Part shown: positions 7,259-12,203 of the stretch, piece after piece | Layout: the number at the start of each line of letters is the position of its first letter | Numbering within the stretch: position 1 is the stretch's first letter | The notes under the pieces: generated by a model | What the model saw: the letters and a program-made list of their open reading frames with translations, nothing else | Databases searched by the model: none | What the model was told of the DNA's origin: nothing | Source of the DNA: Methanospirillum sp. | Lineage (GTDB): Archaea; Halobacteriota; Methanomicrobia; Methanomicrobiales; Methanospirillaceae | Direction of reading: 5' to 3' | Assembly: GCA_028695895.1 (NCBI GenBank) | Contig: JAQVIE010000015.1 | Coordinates: forward strand, 1-12,203 | DNA length: 12,203 nucleotides | Translations under genes and position numbers: made by a program

Positions 7259-8497
7259 TCAGGCAAACATTTCGCCTGCAGTAGTAACCCTGTGTTCCTT
7301 CTCAAAGTCGTATCTGAATTTATTTAATGCAGTCAGGAAATCCTCATGACAGACCTCTGAATGTTCCTTTCTGATTGCAAACATTCCTGCTTCCATGCAG
7401 ATTGCATTCAGATCAGCCCCGTTTCTTCCTTCTGTCAGCCTGGCAATCTCTACCAGGTCCACATCATCTGCAAGGGTCATGCATCTTGTATGAACTTTCA
7501 GGATTGAATACCTGCCTTCGGTATCAGGGAGTGGAATTTCAATGATCCTGTCAAACCGCCCTGGTCTGAGGAGGGCTGCATCCAGTATATCGATCCGGTT
7601 GGTTGCACCGATAATTTTTACGTCTCCCCTGGGTTCAAAGCCGTCCATTGCTGCAAGTAGCTGCATAAGGGTACGTTGAACTTCCCTGTCTCCGGAAGTC
7701 ATGGCTTCTGTGCGTGATGCACCTATGGCATCTATCTCATCTATGAATACAATTGATGGCGCTTTCTCTTTTGCAAGGTCAAAAAGTTCTCTTACAAGAC
7801 GAGCCCCTTCCCCTATGTATTTCTGCACCAGCTCTGAGCCCACAGTATGCAGGAAGATTGCATGAGTCTCATGCGCTACTGCTTTTGCAAGAAGTGTTTT
7901 CCCTGTTCCGGGAGGCCCGTAAAGCAGGACGCCTTTTGGTGGGTTGATACCTATCTTCTCAAAAAGGTCAGGTCTTGTCATCGGGAGCTCAACAGCCTCA
8001 CGAATCTCCATTATCTGTTTTTCAAGGCCTCCGATATCCTCATAGGTTTCAGCAGGGGTATCAACAAGTTCCATACCATATACCTGTGAATCGTAGGTGC
8101 TTGGAAGGACTTCAACAATGGCCAGAGACTGCTGGTTTAATGTACACCTTACACCTGCTTTCAGGGTACTTGGGTTTACTGACTGGGAAACCCTGACAAG
8201 AAACTTTGGTCCCGCACTGGATCGCACGACAACACGGTGGTTATCGACGATATCAATAACGGTGCCAACAATAAGCGGGGGTGTTTTCAGGTGTTCAATC
8301 TCACTTTTCAGTTTACGAACCTCGCGTTCATATCTGATTTTCTGGGTTTCAATATACCTTTTATCTGACTCCAGTTGCCTGATCTGTTCTTTTAATCCCT
8401 GATTTTGAGATTCCATTCCTGCAACCCGGTCTACTAAATACCGGTATAACTCCTCCGGAGTTTTCATGTCATCCGGGTGTCGGGCTGCTTCTGCCAT
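7259..8497 (-). CDS. pan: Proteasome-activating nucleotidase (PAN), second copy
   Basis: This is a second PAN AAA+ ATPase of 412 residues, with the same role as the first. It has a longer N-terminal coiled coil (about 24-72, heptad-like and rich in Glu, Lys, Gln), an OB domain (about 74-148), pore loop KYIGEG, Walker A GPPGTGKT at 194-201, Walker B IVFIDEID at 249-256, sensor-1 ATNR near 298-301 and RPGRFDR at 311-317. The C-terminus is EMFA, again HbYX-like with Phe instead of Tyr. Compared with PAN1 it keeps the canonical tyrosine in the pore loop. The two may form distinct homohexamers or mixed rings. The ATG at 8497 is used. An in-frame ATG at 8467 (Met11) is an alternative start, because the nearest strong TATA box lies only about 16 bp before 8497. 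Confidence 0.93.
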   Translation of the reverse strand: MAEAARHPDDMKTPEELYRYLVDRVAGMESQNQGLKEQIRQLESDKRYIETQKIRYEREVRKLKSEIEHLKTPPLIVGTVIDIVDNHRVVVRSSAGPKFLVRVSQSVNPSTLKAGVRCTLNQQSLAIVEVLPSTYDSQVYGMELVDTPAETYEDIGGLEKQIMEIREAVELPMTRPDLFEKIGINPPKGVLLYGPPGTGKTLLAKAVAHETHAIFLHTVGSELVQKYIGEGARLVRELFDLAKEKAPSIVFIDEIDAIGASRTEAMTSGDREVQRTLMQLLAAMDGFEPRGDVKIIGATNRIDILDAALLRPGRFDRIIEIPLPDTEGRYSILKVHTRCMTLADDVDLVEIARLTEGRNGADLNAICMEAGMFAIRKEHSEVCHEDFLTALNKFRYDFEKEHRVTTAGEMFA

Positions 8498-8531
8498 CTG
8501 ATCAATCAGGTATATAGGTGTAAGTGACTAT
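8498..8531. promoter_or_regulatory. Divergent promoter, PAN2 / mbf1
   Basis: The 34-bp gap holds TATATA at 8511-8516, which reads as a TATA box on both strands. From its centre, initiation 26 bp away would fall near 8540 on the plus strand and near 8487 on the minus strand, both slightly inside the first ATG codons. A second element, CATATAG on the minus strand (8528-8534), would place PAN2 initiation near 8504. AGGTG at 8516-8520 is a possible mbf1 ribosome binding site. Confidence 0.45.
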
Positions 8532-9044
8532 ATGATGTTTGCGAAAATGCAGTGTGAAATGTGCGGCGCAGAAGGTAAAGGCCCTCTGAAAAGGATCAGG
8601 ATCGAAGGGACTGAGCTCCTGGTGTGCAATGCATGTGCCAAATATGGTACTGAGGTTCAGGGATCTTCCCGGACACCCGCGGCACAGGTTGTACGTTCAT
8701 CCGGTAATGCCGGTACAAAGCCGCCGGTTCAACGTTCAAGGGATCTGTTTGACCGGATGGGTGGCGATCTGGTAGAAGATTATGCTGATCGGATTCGGGA
8801 TGCCAGGATGAAGTTGGGAATGACCCAGAAGGATCTTGCCCTTTCCATGATGGAGCGTGAGCTTCTGGTGAAGAAACTTGAAAAAGGCGAACTGATACCA
8901 GAAGATGAGGTTCGGAAAAAATTAGAGAAAACTCTAAATATCAATCTGCTTGATGAAAATTCATCAGAACCAACTGACCTTCACCATGCAAGGATGACCA
9001 CCACGATGGGGGATGTCATCCAGATTAAAAAGGCCAAGAAGTAA
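8532..9044 (+). CDS. mbf1: Archaeal multiprotein bridging factor 1-like transcription factor (zinc ribbon plus HTH)
   Basis: MBF1 family proteins are conserved cytosolic HTH proteins; the eukaryotic form bridges TBP and activators, and archaeal forms are linked to translation and ribosome association. This 170-residue protein shows the archaeal layout. An N-terminal zinc ribbon has Cys8, Cys11, Cys32 and Cys35 (CEMCG and CNAC). A flexible basic linker follows (about 42-75), then a Cro/C1-type HTH at about 85-140 with ARMKLGMTQKDLALSM as the recognition core, then a short basic tail. The first ATG is at 8532, but the conserved family start resembles the Met at residue 6 (8547), which would also fit a short leader from the TATATA at 8511. 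The gene is divergent from PAN2, and a T5 tract at 9054-9058 follows it. Confidence 0.88.
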   Translation: MMFAKMQCEMCGAEGKGPLKRIRIEGTELLVCNACAKYGTEVQGSSRTPAAQVVRSSGNAGTKPPVQRSRDLFDRMGGDLVEDYADRIRDARMKLGMTQKDLALSMMERELLVKKLEKGELIPEDEVRKKLEKTLNINLLDENSSEPTDLHHARMTTTMGDVIQIKKAKK

Positions 9045-9053
9045 TCTTCCCAA

Positions 9054-9058
9054 TTTTT
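9054..9058 (+). terminator. Short oligo-T tract after mbf1
   Basis: Five T lie 9 nt after the mbf1 stop. They are a plausible but weak archaeal terminator before the promoter of the aromatic operon. Confidence 0.25.
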
Positions 9059-9094
9059 ATGCGTGACCTGGTAAATCTGTATTGTTTTCATTAC

Positions 9095-9164
9095 CATGCC
9101 ATGTCATAGCATGTCACGAATGCGATACCTTTATATGTAGTTAAACTGACCCCTGATCATGACA
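9095..9164 (+). promoter_or_regulatory. Promoter and putative operator of the aromatic amino acid operon
   Basis: A TATA box, TTTATATG at 9130-9137, predicts transcription start near 9159. The motif CATGNCA occurs four times around it: CATGCCA at 9095-9101, CATGTCA at 9100-9106, CATGTCA at 9110-9116 and CATGACA at 9158-9164. The two CATGTCA copies are exactly 10 bp apart, one helical turn, and the last copy sits on the predicted start site. This arrangement suggests a DNA-binding regulator acting in addition to the leader ORF. The protein is unknown. Confidence 0.5.
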
Positions 9165-9182
9165 AACTATGTGGAGGGTGTG

Positions 9183-9302
9183 ATGTCTGTACCATTCTGC
9201 AGTCTTGCTTCTTCCAGCTTGTCTTCAGTTCAGAACGACAGTTCTATCGTTTTTCGCATTTCTTCGTTCTTTTTTAGCTTTTATCAGTTTTTTTGGTATT
9301 GA
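9183..9302 (+). CDS. Putative leader peptide rich in Phe, Tyr and Trp codons
   Basis: This 39-codon ORF lies between the promoter and the first structural gene of the aromatic operon. It opens with MSVPFCSLASSS and ends in FFFSFYQFFWY followed by TGA. The last 11 codons hold six Phe, two Tyr and one Trp codon, so all three products of the pathway are represented. GGAGG at 9173-9177, 5 nt before the ATG, is a strong ribosome binding site, better than that of the structural gene. An in-frame ATG at 9159 coincides with the predicted transcription start and would give a 47-residue leaderless version. The content, position and size match bacterial attenuator peptides such as those of pheA and trp operons. 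A caution is that a T-rich DNA stretch alone yields many TTT Phe codons; the terminal TGG and TAT codons and the ribosome binding site argue for a real peptide. Confidence 0.7.
   Translation: MSVPFCSLASSSLSSVQNDSSIVFRISSFFFSFYQFFWY
9250..9294 (+). terminator. T-rich tracts within the leader ORF, possible intrinsic terminators
   Basis: Runs of T5 (9250-9254), T6 (9270-9275), T4 (9279-9282) and T7 (9288-9294) lie inside the leader reading frame. Oligo-T tracts on the non-template strand stop archaeal RNA polymerase without a hairpin. The same bases encode the Phe codons, so termination could depend on whether a ribosome closely follows the polymerase. This dual role is inference. Confidence 0.35.
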
Positions 9303-9304
9303 GT

Positions 9305-9332
9305 GATTACTCTTGCCAAATCCGGAGTGATC
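9305..9332 (+). promoter_or_regulatory. Hairpin that could hide the ribosome binding site of the first aroA' gene
   Basis: GATTACTC (9305-9312) can pair with GAGTGATC (9325-9332) over 8 bp including one G-U pair, with a loop of 12 nt. The right arm is most of the Shine-Dalgarno element GGAGTGATC, 4 nt before the ATG at 9337; it contains GTGATC, complementary to the archaeal 16S 3' end. The left arm starts three bases after the leader stop codon. GAGT at 9301-9304 can instead pair with ACTC at 9309-9312, a competing 4-bp hairpin. Confidence 0.5.
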
Positions 9333-9336
9333 TGTT

Positions 9337-10137
9337 ATGAGAGGTAAAGATATCAGACTTGAAAGAATCATGAACCGTAACACGAGAAAAACAATCATTG
9401 TTCCGATGGATCACGGAGTAACTCTGGGACCTATAGAAGGCCTTGTCAATCTTCCTGATGCAGTAAATTCGGTGGCAGAAGGAGTGGCAAATGCCGTACT
9501 TGGCCATGTGGGGCTTGCTCTGCATGGTCACAGGCAGCGTAGACATGATGTCTGACTGATTTTGCATCTTTCAGCATCAACGGCAATAGGTCCAGATCCA
9601 AACGAAAAAGTCCTTGTCAATTCGGTTACAAATGCTCTGAAAATGGGTGCTGATGCTGTTTCGATGCATGTGAACATAGGTGCAGATTCCGAAGCACATA
9701 TGATGACTGACCTTGGACATGTGGCGATCGAATGCATGGAATGGGGAGTCCCGCTCCTTGCGATGATGTACCCTCGTGGCCGTAATATTAACGATGAGCA
9801 TGCCGTTGAACATGTCAGGCTTGCAGCAAGGGTGGCTGCAGAACTTGGTGCCGATCTTGTTAAGACTAACTATACCGGTGATCCTGACAGCTTCCGTGAA
9901 GTGACAAGAGGCTGCCCTGTTCCTGTAGTAGTTGCAGGAGGGTCAAAGACAGATGATCTGACTACACTTGAACTTATCGAAGGTTCCATGGAAGGTGGTG
10001 CAGCCGGGCTTTCAATCGGAAGAAATGCATTCCAGCATGCAAATCCTGCATCATTTGTCCGTGCCTGTGCGAAAATTGTTCATGAAGGACTTAGTGCAAG
10101 TGAAGTGAATGAGATGCTCAAAGGAGGGATGTTATGA
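9337..10137 (+). pseudogene. aroA'-type ADH synthase (DhnA-family aldolase) interrupted by an in-frame TGA
   Basis: The family makes 2-amino-3,7-dideoxy-D-threo-hept-6-ulosonate (ADH) from a 6-deoxy-5-ketofructose phosphate and aspartate semialdehyde, the archaeal entry to 3-dehydroquinate; relatives are class I fructose-bisphosphate aldolases. The reading frame is continuous for 266 codons except TGA at 9553-9555 (codon 73). At that place the intact paralogue downstream has Gly (GGT) in [10 protein letters not shown], so one base change from GGA would explain it. Catalytic residues are kept: Asp25 in PMDHG, Tyr in MMYPRG and Lys in [10 protein letters not shown]. However, residues just before the stop differ from the family: GGANA is GVANA, LHKG is GHVG and the VR after it is AL. 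It starts at ATG 9337 with GGAGTGATC upstream, and its end overlaps the next gene by 4 nt (ATGA). It may be a recent pseudogene, a sequencing error, or two fragments translated separately (a TTG at 9562 is the only nearby restart). Confidence 0.75.
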
Positions 10138-10907
10138 TTGGCAAACAGATCCGAATTGAACGTATAATGGATAGAAACACTGGAAAGGCAGTCATAATTC
10201 CTATGGATCATGGCATGACCCTGGGTCAGATTGATGGTCTTTTAAACATGACCGAAACGGTTGCAGAAGTTTCTGACGGAGGGGCAAACGCAATAATCCT
10301 GCACAAAGGTCTTGTCCGTCCCGGCCACCGGAGAAAAGGAAGGGATATTGGTCTAATCATTCATCTCTCTGCCGGAACAAGCCTGAATCCTGATCCTAAT
10401 GATAAAGTCCTTATCTGCAGCGTGGAAGAGGCGGTCTCTCTTGGTGCAGATGCAGTCTCCATTCATATCAACCTTGGTGCACCACAGGAGTCTAAGATGA
10501 TAGAATCAGCAGGCCAGGTGGTCCGTGACTGTAACCATTGGGGAATTCCTCTCCTTGCTATGATTTACCCGCGTGGGGAGGGAATTGATCCAAATGATCC
10601 CGGGCATGTCGGGCACGCTGTCCGCGTTGCTGAGGAACTTGGTGCTGATCTTGTAAAGACCAACTACACTGGTGATCCTGAATCTTTTGCAAAAATAGTG
10701 AAAGCATCATCAATTCCTGTACTGATTGCAGGTGGAGAGAAAGGTGAAGATCTTGATACCTACAAAACGATTTATGATGCCGTTCACTTTGCAAAATGTG
10801 CAGGGGTCTGCATGGGGAGAAATGCTTTTCAACGGGAAAATGTCGCAAAGTTCGTTTCAAATGTATCGCAGGTTGTTCATCAGGAAGCCAGTCCTGAAAC
10901 TCTTTGA
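10134..10907 (+). CDS. aroA': 2-amino-3,7-dideoxy-D-threo-hept-6-ulosonate synthase (intact paralogue)
   Basis: This is an intact 257-residue member of the same TIM-barrel, Schiff-base aldolase family. It is expected to condense a ketofructose phosphate donor with aspartate semialdehyde to give ADH, which the next enzyme converts to 3-dehydroquinate. The order of conserved elements is IRIERIMDR at 6-14, [10 protein letters not shown] at 22-31 (Asp25), [11 protein letters not shown] at 57-66, AMIYPRG at 142-148 (Tyr145), [10 protein letters not shown] at 172-181 (Schiff-base Lys175) and the phosphate-binding VCMGRNAFQ at 225-233. Its ATG overlaps the stop of the interrupted copy (ATGA), which implies translational coupling. 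The two copies are clear tandem duplicates, roughly half identical by eye. Whether one copy served the transaldolase step that makes the ketofructose phosphate, as a distinct aldolase paralogue does in Methanocaldococcus, cannot be told from sequence alone. Confidence 0.88.
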   Translation: MIGKQIRIERIMDRNTGKAVIIPMDHGMTLGQIDGLLNMTETVAEVSDGGANAIILHKGLVRPGHRRKGRDIGLIIHLSAGTSLNPDPNDKVLICSVEEAVSLGADAVSIHINLGAPQESKMIESAGQVVRDCNHWGIPLLAMIYPRGEGIDPNDPGHVGHAVRVAEELGADLVKTNYTGDPESFAKIVKASSIPVLIAGGEKGEDLDTYKTIYDAVHFAKCAGVCMGRNAFQRENVAKFVSNVSQVVHQEASPETL

Positions 10908-10913
10908 GGAATC

Positions 10914-11900
10914 ATGAAACAGGTATTTGTTGATCTCAGGCCCTGGAACAAGGAGCTTGCAATTGCTGCACTTGAATCAGGGGCTGACGGAGTAATTGCT
11001 GATTCTGCAGGGCCGGTCAGGGAGCTTGGCAGGATCCTGGTAATAGCCCCTGATGGAGATCTTGTCCCTGAACAGGATATCCATGAGATTACCATTGAAG
11101 ATACAAAAGACCAGGAACGTGCGATGGAAGCGGCAAAATCCTGCCGTATTATTGTGCATACTCCTGACTGGACGATAATTCCCCTGGAAAACCTGGTGGC
11201 ATGCGGGGACAATGTTATAGCAGTGATATCCAGTCTGAAGGAAGCTGAGCAGGCCCTTACTGTTCTTGAAAAAGGGGTTGCCGGAGTTCTTGTCAGAACA
11301 GAAAACCCTGATCTTGTAAGGTCAGTATCCCGCCTGGTCCAGTCAGGAACATCCGGGCAACAGCTGCACAATATGACTATAACCTCTGTAAAACCTGCAG
11401 GAATGGGAGAAAGGGTCTGTGTGGATACCTGTTCACTGATGACTGACGGGGAAGGGATGCTTGTTGGTAACACTTCCTCTGGTTTCTTCCTTGTTCATGC
11501 AGAAACACTTGAAAACCCCTATGTTGCCCCGCGGCCATTCAGGGTGAATGCAGGAGGTGTTCATGCATACCTACAGGTTCCGGGAGGAAAGACTGCGTAT
11601 CTTGCTGATTTGAAGGCAGGTGATCAGGTGACAATTGTTCATGGAAATGGTTCCTGCAGGGAAGCCACAGTTGGCAGGGTAAAAATAGAACGTCGTCCTC
11701 TTTTTCTTGTTGAGGCAGAGAGTGAAGGGCAGAAGGTATCAGTCATTTTACAAAATGCTGAAACCATCAGGCTTGTGCGCCCTGATAATTCTGCAGTTTC
11801 CATTACCTCATTAAAACCAGGTGATGTTGTTCTTGGCAGGATTGAGAGTGGCGGACGTCATTTTGGTATGGCGATTGATGAGACCATCATTGAGAAATAA
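10914..11900 (+). CDS. aroB': 3-dehydroquinate synthase II
   Basis: This is the archaeal NAD-dependent enzyme that oxidatively deaminates and cyclises ADH to 3-dehydroquinate, replacing bacterial AroB. It is unrelated in sequence to AroB. The 328-residue length is typical. Conserved blocks are VDLRPWNKELAIAALE near the N-terminus, GADGVIAD at 23-30, GMGERVCVDTC at 163-173, DGEGMLVGN at 178-186 and APRPFRVNAGGVHAY at 205-219. Beta-rich C-terminal repeats such as LKAGDQV and LKPGDVV follow. GAGGAATC, just before the ATG, is a clear ribosome binding site, and only 6 nt separate the gene from the upstream aroA' stop. Its placement directly after the aroA' genes confirms the pathway assignment. 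Confidence 0.94.
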   Translation: MKQVFVDLRPWNKELAIAALESGADGVIADSAGPVRELGRILVIAPDGDLVPEQDIHEITIEDTKDQERAMEAAKSCRIIVHTPDWTIIPLENLVACGDNVIAVISSLKEAEQALTVLEKGVAGVLVRTENPDLVRSVSRLVQSGTSGQQLHNMTITSVKPAGMGERVCVDTCSLMTDGEGMLVGNTSSGFFLVHAETLENPYVAPRPFRVNAGGVHAYLQVPGGKTAYLADLKAGDQVTIVHGNGSCREATVGRVKIERRPLFLVEAESEGQKVSVILQNAETIRLVRPDNSAVSITSLKPGDVVLGRIESGGRHFGMAIDETIIEK

Positions 11901-11901
11901 A

Positions 11902-12203
11902 ATGAAGATAGGCATCATTGGCGGAACCGGTGGAATGGGGACCCTGTTCTCTGAAGTTTTCAAAAAAGCAGGCCATGAAGTGTTCATAGTAGGCCGGAAG
12001 ACTAAAATGACCTGGGAGGATGCTGCCCGTATTTCTGATGTCATCATCATATCTGTCCCAATCAGGGATACTATCTCAGTCATTCATGAAATTGCCCCGC
12101 TTCTTAGAGAGCATCAGGTGCTGGCAGACTTTACATCCCTGAAGATTTCCCAGGTAAAAGCCATGCTTACATCAAAGGCAAGGGTTATCGGGCTTCATCC
12201 GAT
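11902..12203 (+). CDS. tyrA: Prephenate dehydrogenase, 5' part
   Basis: The first 100 residues are in the window. They begin MKIGIIGGTGGMGTLFSEVF, a Rossmann GxGGMG dinucleotide-binding motif typical of archaeal prephenate dehydrogenase, then DVIIISVPIRDTISVIHEIAP, LADFTSLKISQVKAML and VIGLHP, all characteristic TyrA elements. The enzyme oxidatively decarboxylates prephenate to 4-hydroxyphenylpyruvate, the tyrosine precursor. The gene begins 1 nt after the aroB' stop, so it belongs to the same operon and ties the operon to Tyr as well as the common pathway. Many methanogen TyrA proteins carry fused chorismate mutase or regulatory domains; whether this one does lies outside the window. Confidence 0.9.
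   Translation, partial: MKIGIIGGTGGMGTLFSEVFKKAGHEVFIVGRKTKMTWEDAARISDVIIISVPIRDTISVIHEIAPLLREHQVLADFTSLKISQVKAMLTSKARVIGLHP

Noticed and set aside
9062..9118. Inverted repeats CGTGAC/GTCACG and TGGTAA/TTACCA upstream of the aromatic promoter
   Set aside because: The two 6-bp pairs are not coaxial and do not form one clean structure; the CATGNCA repeats describe the region better.
9553..9555. TGA read as selenocysteine
   Set aside because: The family has Gly at this position, not Cys or Sec, and I saw no SECIS-like element. A simple GGA to TGA change is the shorter explanation.
10880..11473. 197-codon minus-strand ORF inside aroB'
   Set aside because: It is antisense to a conserved enzyme, low in complexity and without promoter or start signals.
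1..12203. CRISPR arrays, tRNA or rRNA genes, insertion sequences
   Set aside because: I saw no regularly spaced repeats, cloverleaf-like or rRNA-like segments, transposase motifs or terminal inverted repeats. The window reads as ordinary chromosomal backbone.

Overview
The window looks like chromosomal DNA of a methanogenic euryarchaeon, most likely of the Methanomicrobiales group. The taxonomic placement is inferred from gene content and moderate GC, not computed. The archaeal markers are two proteasome-activating nucleotidases (PAN), an archaeal MBF1 with a zinc ribbon, the aroA'/aroB' route to aromatic amino acids, a stand-alone DUF126 (aconitase-X small subunit-like) protein, and TATA-box promoters. 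DNA gyrase is of bacterial origin but common in Euryarchaeota.

Layout. Bases 1-3868 (minus strand) hold gyrB followed by gyrA. The two genes overlap by 11 nt and gyrA runs off the left edge. Upstream on the same strand is a DUF475/TerC-like membrane protein (3958-4920). Bases 4921-5150 contain what looks like a lipoprotein gene remnant on the plus strand, with an in-frame TAG at codon 3. A DUF126 gene (minus) diverges from the first PAN gene (plus) across a 36-bp promoter region. An unrecognised 148-residue protein sits between PAN1 (plus) and the convergent PAN2 (minus). PAN2 diverges from mbf1 across 34 bp.

Bases 9045-12203 form the most interesting unit, an aromatic amino acid biosynthesis operon. 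Its order is an unlisted short leader ORF (9183-9302), an aroA'-type ADH synthase gene interrupted by an in-frame TGA (9337-10137), an intact aroA' paralogue (10134-10907), aroB' (3-dehydroquinate synthase II, 10914-11900) and the start of tyrA (prephenate dehydrogenase, 11902 onward). The leader ORF has a strong ribosome binding site and ends in FFFSFYQFFWY, so 9 of its last 11 residues are Phe, Tyr or Trp. Three bases after its stop codon begins a segment that can pair over 8 bp with the Shine-Dalgarno region of the first structural gene. This is the architecture expected of a ribosome-sensing attenuator responding to all three aromatic amino acids, here in an archaeon. It is the main candidate for a new system in this window.

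The genes work together in three themes: DNA topology (gyrBA), regulated proteolysis (two PAN ATPases that would feed a 20S proteasome encoded elsewhere), and aromatic amino acid synthesis (aroA', aroB', tyrA).
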